From Fagopyrum homotropicum (taxonomy: Eukaryota > Streptophyta > Magnoliopsida > Caryophyllales > Polygonaceae): DNA of 64,000 bases. The position numbers and the translations under genes were made by a program. A model generated the notes under the pieces. It saw only the letters and a program-made list of their open reading frames with translations. It ran no database searches and was not told the origin of the DNA. The DNA lies in assembly GCA_033239125.1 (NCBI GenBank), contig BSWB01000004.1:28393501-28457500 (forward strand), in the 5' to 3' direction. Positions 35,761 through 46,325 of this stretch are shown piece after piece; position 1 is the stretch's first letter, and every line of letters begins with the position of its first letter.

Positions 35761-37260
35761 CCACGCATATTTTATTTTTAGCCCATAAAAGACTTGTTTA
35801 ATAACGGGTTGTATTTTGTTGGGCCTTAATCATATTTTCACAACAGACCAATTTTATTTTTCTTTAAGAATAAAATTAAATTTTCTGATAGGGAAGGTTA
35901 AAGATCTTATCTTATTAGAAGATAAAATCTATTTTTGTTAAGATCTAATCTTTTTAGAAGATTGATCTTATTTTATTTTCTTAAATATAGATTTTAACTT
36001 ATTAGGAGATAGATTCTATTTTAGTTAATTTTAGAAGATATAATCTTTCTTGAAGATTGATCTTATTTTATTATTTTCTTAGTGATAAATCTTATCCTAT
36101 TTTGTAGGGGTGAGCATGGGACGGGACGGGACGGGATTTATGACATTTTTTCTTCGTCCCGCGCGGGCCCTGTCCCATGTGGGACGGGACGGGACGGGAC
36201 GGGACAAATCCCGCGAAAAATGCGCACCGATTATATTTAATATGTATACTTGTTTTCTCTCGTGTTTAAAGACATAAATGATCGGGAAAAAACTTGATAC
36301 CGAAAAATAATCACAGATAATTTAATGAAAATTATATTTATTTAACTATCGATTACAATTGTGGTAATCCACAAATACAAGGGCGATGGAACCGACTAGA
36401 GCAAGGGTGTCGATAGAACGGACCAGAGCAAGGTGGCAAACGGACTAAATCAAGGGAGATCAGAAACTCTAGTATTTTAGATCCAACCGAATGAGTAGTA
36501 AAGAATGAGTGAATGAATGATGAAAAATCATCGATCTAATAATTTTAAAAATAAAAAAATATTTTTAAAAATTATAATTTATGTATAGTATATATCTATA
36601 TAATATTTATAAAAATATAAAAATATTATTTATATATATATGCGGGATGGGACGGGATTAACCGGGATGGGAAGTCTTCGTCCCGTGTCCCGTCCCGCAA
36701 ATTTTTTGCGGGACGGGATACATTTTTTTTCCAAATCCCGCCAGGATCGGGACGGGATGCGGGACGGGACGGGATTAAGCGGGATTTATGCCCACCCCTA
36801 CTATTTTGGATGACAAGAAGGCTAACTTTTGGCCACCCTAGGGTTACATTAGATGTCATTTACTCCTATATATAGGTGGTTGTGTCTCAGTATTATTCAT
36901 CCAAAAATGTATAAAGTTATTGATAAACATGTTGTCTTATCCGTCGTCTTCTCGGAGTGAGGAGCAAACCTGAGTAAGAGGTGTCTTACATGCCTCACTT
37001 GGACTTGTTTGAGTGTGTTCTAATTGCCAACAACCTCCAGTTGCTTAAGGGTCTTTGTAACCCTTTTGTGTGTGGAGTAGCGGGAGGAGTTATTACAGGG
37101 CTTCGTTGGTTGTGTGTTACGTGTCATCGCGTTGTAGCATGCCTCCAAGTTGTTTCTTAGGGTTCAACCTTGATCTATCTTTCCCTTATTTTATTCGTGT
37201 CACTTTTATATCTCTTTTGTTTCCCTTTTCCATCAAGTTTCAAGCGTCAAAAGATCGGAC
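35761..37260 (+). mobile_element. Probable LTR/3' region of an LTR retrotransposon, interrupted by a MITE
   Basis: 35740-36104 carries repeated AGATCTTAT..TTAGAAGAT units that can pair with each other. After the MITE, 36830-37260 has a TATA box in CCTATATATAGG (about 36866), then a C/T-rich leader and GTGAGGAGCAAACC, as in the U3-R-U5 of a plant LTR. The TG start and CA end cannot be fixed, and no second copy is in the window. Confidence 0.4.
36105..36800. mobile_element. hAT-type MITE with GGGAC subterminal arrays, 696 bp
   Basis: Ends are TAGGGGTGAGCAT / complement of TAGGGGTGGGCAT, flanked by a perfect 8-bp target duplication CTATTTTG (36097-36104 and 36801-36808). Both ends carry short tandem GGGAC/GTCCC arrays (36117-36136, 36180-36206; 36640-36780). 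The AT-rich centre has no transposase. TIR sequence and 8-bp TSD fit hAT non-autonomous elements. Confidence 0.9.
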
Positions 37261-37263
37261 CAT

Positions 37264-38540
37264 CTACGCGGGCGAATACCCCGTATCACAATCTATATTT
37301 GAGAGTTCAAGGTACTCAATAACGCTTTGAAAAAAGTCCATGCCTTGAGCACGAGGAATAGCACCACCATGTTTTTCCTTTACGTGTATTATTTGATTAT
37401 AGTCCCCTATAAACACAGTGTGCAATGTAATTGGTTCATTAACTCTCATGTTAAGTGTTTATTATGGCATTCATGATGGTCATAATTTCCATAAAAACAT
37501 TCATTTCATTGTTGTTGATCATGAACATGAGTCGTAATGTAATTACTAGAGAAAGAAATAATATTAGCATCGACATGACGCCGCCGCAACCTTAAACCGC
37601 CTAGTCGACCCACACTAACCACACACACAAACCTTGCGTAAAGCAATATCCGAACATCATTTGTCTTTATTCCATGAAACCCTTTTGGTATTCAAGTATT
37701 GGCTAACATCATCAACCATATTTATAGGATGCAATCCTATAGCCTTATGTTTTGGTACATGACTTTGAGGGATGGTGGTTGTTTTGTCACCACAAAACCT
37801 CCAATGCTTGTTGTTAGTAACTCCTCTCTTGTATTGGAAGACAAAGCACGTTATCGGTCTTTAAACATATCATACCAGTGTGTTTTCTTCTCTAACTTAG
37901 ACTTAGAGGGACGATACCGTCCACGGGTGGAGAGACGCGAAGTCAAAAACCCAAACTCCTTCACATATGATTTAATAGAGCATGATTTAGAATAGCGTTT
38001 GACTAAACCACAAGCAAAACAATAAATTGGCAGACGCTCATGTTATAAAGACACCATTATTGCCTTCATACCAAACGACAATTGTATGTATTTAATTAAT
38101 GGAACAATGACTTCCAACTCCACCCTAATGCATAGATTGCCTAACAAGTGAAGGAATTCTTGCTCATCCAATCCCACGTAATTACCAATATGGTCCCCTG
38201 TTATATTTGTTGTGTTTGATCACGATACCCTATAGGTAAGTCTCTAACGATAACCTAAAAACTAGTAGCCTTGAAAGCAAGATATGAAGGTCGACAATGG
38301 CGCTCCACTTATCGTACGCATGGTTAAGCATTCATCAAAACACCATGGGTTGTTAATTTGGACAAAAACTATTTCCTCACGGGGAAAAAACTTAAACAAC
38401 ACATTCCTTAACCAATCTCCCGAATGGCCATACCGTGTTTGAGATGCCACACAATGAGAAAGGTATTCTTTTGTGCATGCTAACCTTTGATGAAGATGAT
38501 AACTTTCCAACCAAGCATATTGAAGGGTATTTTTCATTCA
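37264..38540 (-). mobile_element. L1-type LINE relic: ORF1 (DUF4283, zinc knuckle) and endonuclease start
   Basis: Right to left on the minus strand: 38537-38262 encodes a DUF4283-like block with VLFKFFPREEIVFVQINNPWC followed by FDECLTM; 38015-37850 holds a CFACGL...C zinc-knuckle relic typical of plant L1 ORF1; and 37449-37264 encodes part of the apurinic-type endonuclease, IGDYNQIIHVKEKHGG followed by DFFQSVIEYLELSNIDCDTG. Frames are broken between the blocks. It ends abruptly inside the endonuclease. Confidence 0.7.
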
Positions 38541-38544
38541 ATCC

Positions 38545-38905
38545 TTATCCATAATTCTCTTTGATTCCACCAAAACCGTCCTCTCCTTTTCTGAAAGAGA
38601 GATTTTTACAAGCCTTGTCAATTTTTTGGAAGTTAACTTTTGGCCCTGAGATGTGGTGGGATCCATTCAAGAGATTCAGTACCTTCATGCTTGCCCTTAT
38701 CGAGATTTTGGTAAATACTATTATTTCATCTACAATCAAAAAATGGGATAATATACCCTCTCTGGTTATTGGGAACCCAATTACTTTTTTACTTTGCTTA
38801 CTTTCTTTTTTGATATTTCGTGCGAGAATTTCCGCACCTAAGTTAAATAGCTTTGGTGAAATCGGGTCACTCTGGCGAAGACCTCTTTTGGGGTATATCA
38901 GATCT
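38545..38905 (-). mobile_element. L1-type LINE reverse transcriptase fragment
   Basis: Minus-strand translation gives RGLRQSDPISPKLFNLGAEI (RT motif with GLRQ and DP-SP), then FLIVDEIIVFTKISIRAS, where canonical LINEs have a FADD catalytic box; the two aspartates are degraded to VDE. SGPKVNFQKIDKA follows, as in the family. It lies upstream (on the minus strand) of the ORF1 fragment, the reverse of normal L1 order, so it is a separate or rearranged copy. Confidence 0.65.
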
Positions 38906-39257
38906 TTAGTTTGTCATTAATACAAAATCTGATAGGATATGGTATATATACATTCTCTTTCAATTGAGATTATTGATTTCTTCTCCCTATTGCTTTTCTA
39001 TGATGATATTTTGTATTCTTATCGTCATACTTTAATTATTCTCTATGCATTTGATACTAGACACGTTTATTTTTAAGATTTAGTTTTTTATCTTTTTCGG
39101 AAAAAAAATCTCTTTAATATTACCACTATGTTATTTCAAAAGAAAATAATACTCTTACATTCCTTAAAATAATTAAAATAATAAATAAAATGTAAAATAG
39201 TATTTACACAACTCTGCGTGCAACAGTCAAAAAACACCCCAGTAAAACATTTGAAAC
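38906..39257. other. AT-rich 3' flank of the pectinesterase gene
   Basis: No gene or transposon signature. Reading on the minus strand, the region downstream of the stop codon (39258-39260) has several AATAAA-like hexamers near 39175-39185 (complement TTTATTTAT), suitable for polyadenylation. Confidence 0.35.
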
Positions 39258-42200
39258 TTAAACGAAGAAAACAATGAAAACAGCAATCAAAGTAAAGCCG
39301 ACACGTATCTCATAGGTGGCGTTGGACCCAGATTTCTTCTCTTCCGGAGACTTTTCGGCGGGCGATCCCGGCGGTGACTGAGAGCCAGAGCCAGAAGTCG
39401 AATTTAGGCCAAATTGTGAAAGTATTTGACTTGCACCAGGTGCACTTGATAACGCCGTTTGGTTGATACTTGATCCATTCTTGTTGGCTTCAGCCATTGA
39501 TTTGGCGAACTCCGGCGATGAAGCTAGCTGAGCCATTGCAGCATTTGGGTCATTTGACTTAGCCGCAGCTTCACCTTCTTTCTTGCTTAGGTTTTCGTCA
39601 AGCTCTCTCTCGAGATCATTCACCCTTACTGGGATTTGGGCTGATTCAATTTCCAAGTTTTTTGTTCCTCCTAAGTGTAAGCCTTTAACCATGTCGTTGA
39701 TTGAGGTCATGGCTTTCTGCATTCCCGGTGGGGATGACCCCGGGGATCCGTTCATGTGGTATTTTGATAACATGTTTGATGTTGATGGACCTGGACTCGG
39801 GGCTTCGGCTTGATCCTTAAATTTTGATAGCATGTCGTTTGTTGATGGACCCGGGCTCGGGCTCGAGCTCGGGCTTGGACTCGAGCTCGGGGCTTCGACT
39901 TCATCCACACTCACGTCTGATCTCGTTTTGAGGTGAATATCCTCCAAGAATTTGTCAAAGGTTGCATCGGCTGAGCTCACATTCTTGTCATGGTCTTCGC
40001 TGTCATCATCATCAGGCTCAACATCGTTGGGCTCGTTTGTTTGCATCAGCTTCTTTTCAAGGTTCACCAAAAACGATGGACTTTCACTTGGTGTAGTTGT
40101 TAGGAAGCTAAACATTGATGAAGACGGGGTCTCGCTTTGCGTTAGCTTCCTTTCGAGTGTGGCTAATAATGAAGTGCTCTCGGTTGGTGTACTAGCTGGA
40201 GCCTCCTCTTGCATTAGCTTTCTTTGTAAGTTGATCCCCATTGTAGTTGATGAAGGACTATTACTTGGCGCACTTTGGGTTATTTCTGATACCATTGTAG
40301 ATGGGCTCGGAGCTGGAGTTGCAGCAATAGGAGAAAGCGTTGCTGGAGACAACGATACAGCTGCCGCTATGACATTTGATTTAGATTCATCAGAAGATTT
40401 GTCTTTGGACTTGTGCTTAGATTCATCAGAATCTTTGTCTTTGGATTTTTTATCTTTGTCTTTGGACTTGGAATCTTTGTCTTTAAATTTCGAATCTTTG
40501 TCTTTATCTTTGTCTTTGGACTTGGAATCTTTGTCTTTGGATTTGGAATCTTTGTCTTTGTCTTTGGACTTAGATTTCTTTTTGTCTTTTCTACGCGATG
40601 GTAAGACAAGTGCATTAGGATCTTCATCATGAGAGCCTGGTAGAATGTGAAAGGTAGCAGGATCTGTTGTCAAATTTGGTATATATGGAACTCCAGAAGC
40701 TTTAATCCAATCATCTCCTTCATATAAGACCAAAGGCATGAACTTCTCAGCGCGGCGAGGCAAAATCGTCTTAATACCCGGCCACTTGACTCTATGCTCC
40801 ATATTTGAACCCGGACCTTGGTTTCTATATTCACCATAGTAGCAACTATTAAGTCCAAAGTCGCCTTCCCACGGTAACCACCCGTCTGCTTGGATGAGAT
40901 CATCTATGTTCGACTCCATGATAATCGTCTTTGAATATTCTTTCCACGGCCGACCCAAGTATGCTTTGTTCTTGAACCTGAGAGGGTAGTAATCTGGATC
41001 AGCAACAAAGTTGCTCTTGTGAATGATGATGCCGGTAGGTTGGTGCCTCTCCTTCCTACCCTGTGCAGTGACGATACAGGCTTGGTTATCAAGCGGCTTG
41101 CGCACGACGAAGGTGCAGTTCTGGAAGAATGCAGCCGCATCACCAAATATGAAGTCGATTGTGCCTGAGATTTGGCAATCGCGATAATATTGTCGGTATG
41201 TGTGAGTATAAAGAGTGTCTTGATATCCGTCAAAATGACAATTGTAAAATATGGCCTCGTCGGCTTGAACCCTTAGAGCCACAGCTTGATGCTTCTCAGG
41301 ACCGGCTGTGTTCTCGATTCCGATGTCCTTGGCCAAGAAATGGTCACCCAATGCAGCTGCACAAATTAAATGGTTTAACACTTAGATACTTTTTTTATTT
41401 CTCGGGTTGAGCATCTCAATCTCTTTAGCTTCCCGAAGTCAGTGAGCCACACATACAAGCCTTTTGGGTTCAATCTAAAACCAATTGGCAATAGGAGGAA
41501 TACCACTAATACTTATATTTTAGGGTTCACACTATTGTCGATGTGGGACTTTCCATGCACAATTAAGATGGACTTACCGAGTGTGCAAGTTTGGAAGGTT
41601 GGAGTGCCGTCGATGAAGTTAAGGTTGCCAGAGATCCTTGTCTTTGTAGGGCCGGCTCCGACGAGCACGACATGGGTGTGCCACTTCTCGAGCCTCAAAT
41701 ACTCCTTGTAAACACCTTCCTTGACAAAGATAACAAAAGACTCGTTCCCATTCTTGGGTATTTCGTTGAAAGCGTCGCCAATCTTTCTGTACTTTCCGCT
41801 TCCATCTTGAGCCACGACGACATCCGGCTTTAAGTCATTCATTGTCTTTGCTTGTAGAAGCTTGCGCCTTTTATCGTCCATATCCAACCATCTCGGAATG
41901 ACATCGTCACTGTACTCACTTGATACCAAAGACCTTTCATGTTTCTGATTCTCCCTAGACATCTTCTCAACAAACTCATCATCTATGAACTCGTAATGAC
42001 CCGCGATAAATTCATCATACCAAGTCATGAGCTTCCTCTCCTTGGATGAACCTAGTAAGCGCCTGCTACCGCTTTTTACTCCATTAAGCTGCAACTCTCC
42101 TACAGCCGCGGACATCCCTGTGACGATAGCTATACCATTGGCCGACATCTTCATAGAAGTATCCAACAATTTCCTCACCTTTTCACCGGCTTCCGTACTG

Positions 42201-42795
42201 TTTTCAAACCCATCTACACAAGTCTCTTGGTATGTAACCGTTGCACTCAACCATACTTTCAAATTGGATAGTATTTTGTCCATGTTATTCAGATCAAACG
42301 CCCCAACTTGATCCACTGAACGCCTAAGTATTCATGTCAATTAAACAAGGGGTGTCATTAGACCAACAAACATAGACATTGCAAATATAAGAGAATGTAT
42401 GCATACCTGAAGTCATCAGCAGCATCATTGAAGAGTGTTTTACAATTCTGAACTGCCTTGGAAGTTTTCGGGTTTTGTTGGAGCTCCTTGAGGAGGGTAG
42501 ATCTCTCGGAGACTTCGCTAAGCTCTTCTAGAGCCGCGTTGAAGGCAGCCTTAACAAGCTCATTAGGATTATCCGTGTCAGGAGCCGCTTTTTGAAGAGT
42601 ACTCTTACATGTTTTTTTGTAGTCTGTAGGCTGGCAAATGTTATCCACGGCTTTTCGTGAAGCTGTAAGCTCATTCTCGTTGCTTGATTTATCAGCGTTA
42701 TTGACTCCGATTGTCACGCCTACCACCATAGCCACCAAGAACAAGCTCGCAACACCAATGATTGCGAGCCTCTTACTTCCTTCTCCTTCGCTCAT
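39258..42795 (-). CDS. Pectinesterase/pectinesterase inhibitor (pollen VGD1/PME21-28 type) with long C-terminal extension
   Basis: De-esterifies cell-wall homogalacturonan. Exons on the minus strand: 42795-42407, 42323-41578, 41356-39258; GT-AG and in phase; 1077 residues against roughly 500-700 for relatives. Start chosen at MSEGEGSKRLAIIG, which matches the family's start before a signal-anchor (residues ~10-30); an in-frame ATG at 42873 would add 26 residues. Order: membrane anchor, PMEI pro-domain with conserved Cys (CQPTDYKKTC), processing-type motifs RRLL and RKLL, then catalytic domain with EGVYKEY, QAVALRVQ, GYQDTLY, the catalytic-Asp block GTIDFIFGDAAAFFQNC, and YLGRPWKEYS. All key residues are present. 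The extension of ~470 residues has a K/D/S-rich repeat (~75 residues), three KLMQ-type repeats, Pro/Ser-rich arabinogalactan-like tracts and a hydrophobic last 18 residues. A pollen-tube role is inference from the family. Confidence 0.93.
40387..40600 (-). repeat. Coding repeat: Lys/Asp/Ser (KSKDKD) units in the pectinesterase tail
   Basis: About a dozen degenerate 6-21-bp units encode SKDKD-type residues: KSKSKDKDKDSKSKDKDSKS and onward to SKHKSKDKSSDES. The DNA repeats a TCTTTGTCTTTGGACTTGGA-type plus-strand pattern, so it is liable to replication slippage. The result is a highly charged hydrophilic spacer just after the catalytic domain. Confidence 0.9.
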
Positions 42796-42880
42796 GTTTT
42801 CTTTTATAATTGATCTTGATCCGTGGTTTTTCTTATCTTCCCGGATCAAAAACGGTTGCTTTTTGGTAAACATGAAATAA

Positions 42881-44095
42881 GATTTTGCATTAGGAGGCCT
42901 ACTTGCTCAATTTGGCGGTTTTTTGTTAAAGGCCTCCTCTCATTACATGTATTGATCACCGGTATTAGATTATGGGACTTTTCAAAATTTTCTTATACCT
43001 TTTCCTTTAGCTAATTTTGCAATTCTCTCTTTTCCTTTCTTAGTCGAAGGTACATAAAAATGGTGGGTAAAGATTTGCTGGCAGATTTAACTCCTGGTTT
43101 TAAAGAGAACCTCTAGGATTATCCCTATTATTAGCAACACTATTTAGTGGATTATCTTTATTTTTTTGAACTATTTTTGTATAATTAGTATTTCAATAAG
43201 AAAAATTCCAAATATAGTCTCTCATCATTCTTCAAGTTTAAGACCACCTAACTATTAGGTAATATTCAGAACTATTTCATGAGTAAGTCTTAACAACCAA
43301 TCTTTGATCTAACCCAAATGAGCAAAATATCTAACGAAATAATTGGGTGAAGTAGGCTCTTTTTTTTGGGCTTTTGTTTTGTAGACCCTCTATTTTTTAC
43401 CACTCTAATTGGCTTATCATTATTACACTATTAAGAGTATATTTACTTAATAAATTTGTGTTATGGTACTCTTAATAGAATAATAGTGGTAAAAAGCTTA
43501 TTTAGCCATTCTATCCAATATCAACAAGTAAAATCTAAGCAAGAACATACATAAAAAATTATCTATAACAATGACAAGAACTTGAGGTAGCAAACACCAA
43601 ATACAACATTTCTGAAACATATGGCTCCAAGAACAATGATAACGAAATTATGTGTTGGACACTTAGGCAAGTAGTTTCTCATGGAAATCCATCACAATTG
43701 GGTGACCTGAATTGGGATCCGTTTCATTCTCAAACTGTCCATGCGAATGTCTGGAGCTCCATATTTGCCTACACAAATTGAAACCACATTCTTTATTTTC
43801 GTAATCAAAAAATGCTAGCTTTGGACTGATCTTTGAGAACCTCGCGAGACAATATTCCCTGTAATGGACCTAAAATAACGATAGTGAATTCAGATATCAA
43901 GATGTCCAAAGACATTGATTATGTTAACCATCAAAGGATAATCTCGTATCTTTGTCAAAAGAGCCGATGGAATTTAAATGTCGAGCAAAGGAGAGTGTGG
44001 CAGTGCGGAAGATAACAAAACTACAACGCTATAGATATGGTATAGTGGTAATGTGATGAAAAAGAAGTGAAAGTGGTTGGCCGGTACCTTACCAT
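42881..44095. other. Pectinesterase upstream region and intergenic DNA
   Basis: 42881-43050 is the presumed promoter and leader of the minus-strand pectinesterase. 43100-43560 is AT-rich with a near-palindromic pair around 43395-43500 (ACCACTCTAATTGGC... / AATAGTGGTAAAAAG). 43660-43775 on the minus strand is an open stretch after a TTTGTGTAG acceptor-like site, reading GQFENETDPNSGHPIVMDFH and then a stop; it could be a terminal exon relic, but I do not recognise it. Confidence 0.35.
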
Positions 44096-44383
44096 TAGGT
44101 TTGTGCAAGAATGACCCGGACCTGATCGGATTGGTTTTTTACGGTCCGATCCGGTCCCCGGTCCATATTTGTGGAACTTTGGTCCCGATCCGGTTTGATC
44201 AGACCGGAAAAGATCAGGTTGGACCGGAATTTTTTTAATAGATTTAATTTATATATTTAAAAAAATTTATATTTTGGGTACATATTTAATAAAAAAATTT
44301 AAATTTTTTTTAGCTTTTGCTAAATTATAAATTTTTAATTTTATTTTATTTATGATCCAGTCTAGACCGGATGTACAACCCTA
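44096..44383. mobile_element. hAT-type MITE, 288 bp
   Basis: Inverted ends TAGGTTTGTGCA / complement of TAGGGTTGTACA, flanked by a near-perfect 8-bp duplication CTTACCAT (44088-44095) and CTTACCGT (44384-44391). Subterminal GGACC/GGTCC-rich segments (44115-44230, 44355-44370) and an AT core are typical of non-autonomous hAT elements; its overall plan resembles the 696-bp MITE at 36105. No coding capacity. Confidence 0.8.
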
Positions 44384-44820
44384 CTTACCGTGGTATAATC
44401 TTCGAAGGTGACATTCTACAAAACTAATTTCTAAATCATAATTGATATTCGGTCAGACAGACCGGTTAACACCCTACCTAAGACTTTTGAAAGAATATAA
44501 AAAATATTCTTGTTTAGCTTATTCCTGCAGATCCAAATATAAGAAAATATTTGATTTGAAACAATTTGGTTTACTAGGCTTTTTCTAGTTTTGTGTTTAG
44601 TAAATGTACCCCTTGAGAGAAGAGTGTGTAGAATTTGAGAATAAATATAAAAGGTTGGAGTATATTTACTTAATTGAAACATTAAAAAGTCTAGTACTAC
44701 TATAGTTTTAAAAAAAAGGCCTAGTTATTAAAATTGGCCAAAATATTTTCACAGTTTAAGTAATGAGCTAAACTAGTGGTGGATGAGAGTGATTAGTTCC
44801 ACTTTTGAAAGAATATGAAT

Positions 44821-44940
44821 TGGGCCGCACGGCCGGCCCACTTAAAGTCCTGTTAATGGGCCGCACTAGATAGGGCAAATGCATTATAAATACCCATCTG
44901 TGCAGGGCATTCAAATTCAATCCACTTTCTAGGGTTTTAC
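44821..44940 (+). promoter_or_regulatory. snoRNA-type promoter: three site II elements, TATA box, telo-box
   Basis: Site II elements TGGGCC at 44821-44826, its complement GGCCCA at 44835-44840 and TGGGCC at 44857-44862; TATA box TATAAATA at 44885-44892; telo-box TAGGGTTT (complement of AAACCCTA) at 44930-44937. Site II plus telo-box is the known signature of plant Pol II promoters for ribosomal-protein and snoRNA-cluster genes. It points rightward at the two small RNA genes 60 bp downstream and at no protein-coding frame. Confidence 0.8.
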
Positions 44941-44998
44941 AAACAAAATTTACGCCGTCTCTTCGTTCGTCATCTTCTTTTTTTTTGTGTTTTTGATT

Positions 44999-45098
44999 TG
45001 GGATGCAGTGATGTTAAAATTCTAATTACCCAGCTCTTCGAGATCTTTAAACAAGATTAATGAGAAGACTTGTTTTCCAACAGTTATCTGAGCTCCCA
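44999..45098 (+). ncRNA. C/D-box snoRNA, paralogue 1
   Basis: Box C GTGATGT at 45008-45014 (consensus RTGATGA, last base off) and box D CTGA at 45088-45091. The terminal stem pairs TGGGATGC (44999-45006) with GCTCCCA (45092-45098), one bulged T. An internal hairpin ATCTT...AAGAT lies at about 45043-45057, and a possible C' (AATGAGA) follows at 45059. The segment before the hairpin contains ACCCAGCTC (45028-45036), which can pair with the conserved large-subunit rRNA sequence GAGCUGGGU. The second guide before box D is CCAACAGTTAT. The snoRNA identity rests on boxes, stems and the promoter; no named homologue is recalled. Confidence 0.72.
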
Positions 45099-45203
45099 TT
45101 CTTCAATCTGTGTTTTTTTTTGTTGAACTTGATTCCAATTTGAAGGCGGCATTGGATCTTATTGAATTTGATGGTCTCTGGGTTGCTGTTTTGGATTTGA
45201 AAT

Positions 45204-45306
45204 TGGTATGCGGTGATGATAAACACTCGATCTACCCAGCTCACTTCGAGACCTTATTAAAAAGGTCAAGGAGAATACTTTTATCCAATATTTATCTGAG
45301 CTACCA
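45204..45306 (+). ncRNA. C/D-box snoRNA, paralogue 2
   Basis: Box C GTGATGA (45213-45219, perfect) and box D CTGA (45296-45299). The terminal stem TGGTATGC (45204-45211) pairs with GCTACCA (45300-45306); against paralogue 1 a G-C pair is replaced by T-A, keeping the stem. An internal hairpin GACCTT...AAGGTC (45250-45267) again shows a compensatory change. The antisense element ACCCAGCTCAC (45234-45244) complements 11 bases, GUGAGCUGGGU, of the conserved 25S/28S rRNA segment as I remember it. It lies 105 bp after paralogue 1 and probably shares its transcript. Confidence 0.78.
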
Positions 45307-45754
45307 TTCTAAACATCTTCAACAATTGTATTTCTAAGTTTATAAACTTACTATAATAGTTCTTTTTAAGATATGCTTTTCAAAAATTTCAAATATTCTG
45401 TTATGATTCATCCTACCGTTCCTTCCAACAAATAATAATATAATTTTTTTTGTCAGCTGAATTTTAAAATACAAAAAAATAATAATATCAAACACATCAT
45501 GGACCAAGGTTTGCAGGGAGATCGTGAATTTGAGTGGAGAAGGGGTCGGAGGCGAGGTTAGGGACGAGGAGAGAGGTGAGGTTTGAGGGTCGAGGGAGTC
45601 GACTAGAGAAGTGTTTGACCGTAGAAAGAGAGGAAATATTAAGGTAGGAGATTAAAGAGAGGAAATATTAAGGTAGGAGATTAAAGTAGGCAACTCTTTT
45701 ATATATAAAAAGATAAATTATTAATTAGTAAATAATATTGCATAAAAGTGATTA
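45307..45754. other. Intergenic DNA after the snoRNA pair
   Basis: No gene. Contains a perfect 29-bp tandem duplication (AAAGAGAGGAAATATTAAGG and nine more bases) at 45625-45653 and 45654-45682, following a purine-rich stretch from 45525. Confidence 0.5.
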
Positions 45755-46325
45755 TTCTCGAGTTGGCTCTCCCTCCTACCCTTAAATTTTGTGTATTCTT
45801 GATGATACACAATATTAATACATAATTTCAATTCCACAATATTAATACATAATTTTAAATGCACGTTAATAAATAAAAAATTTGTGTAACCAAAAAGCTT
45901 GTGTACGAAATACCTTTCACTGAATTTTTTTCCTGAATGAAGTACCTTTCACTAATATGTATGTGTAGTAATCAATACTTGTTAAGTATGAAATATGTAT
46001 ACATATGTACATATAAATGTGTCAAGTTTTGTTTGTGATTGCGTGATAAATACATATTAATTGGAAATGTGTACATAACGGTTAAATTTTAGAAATAAAG
46101 TGTATTCTTTGTTCATATCACACGTTAGTATGTACATTATGTATGCTCGAACCATTTACACAAGGTTTCACAAGTTTTTTTTATTTATTAGCATTGTGTA
46201 TTTGAAATTATGTATTGATATTATGTAATTGAAATTGTATGTATTAATATTGTGTATCATTAAAAGAATACATAAAGTTTAATTAGTTCCACTGGTATAA
46301 GGGTGGATGGAGGGGCAACTCGTCA
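45755..46325. repeat. Imperfect long inverted repeat (foldback-like)
   Basis: The left arm (about 45755-45860: CGAGTTGGCTCTCCCTCCTA, then CCCTTAAATTTTGTGTATTC, GATACACAATATTAATACAT) is complementary to the right arm (about 46200-46325: ATGTATTAATATTGTGTATC, ... AAGGGTGGATGGAGGGGCAA, CTCG). Arms are ~110 bp with small indels; the loop is ~350 bp, AT-rich and non-coding. No target duplication was identified. Confidence 0.55.

Noticed and set aside
38561..38920. 119-residue plus-strand ORF with hydrophobic stretches
   Set aside because: The opposite strand encodes recognisable LINE reverse transcriptase, so this is its shadow.
39952..40632. 226-residue plus-strand ORF opposite the pectinesterase tail
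   Set aside because: It is the antisense of the charged repeat (Ser/Leu/Asp-rich shadow) inside a well-supported exon.
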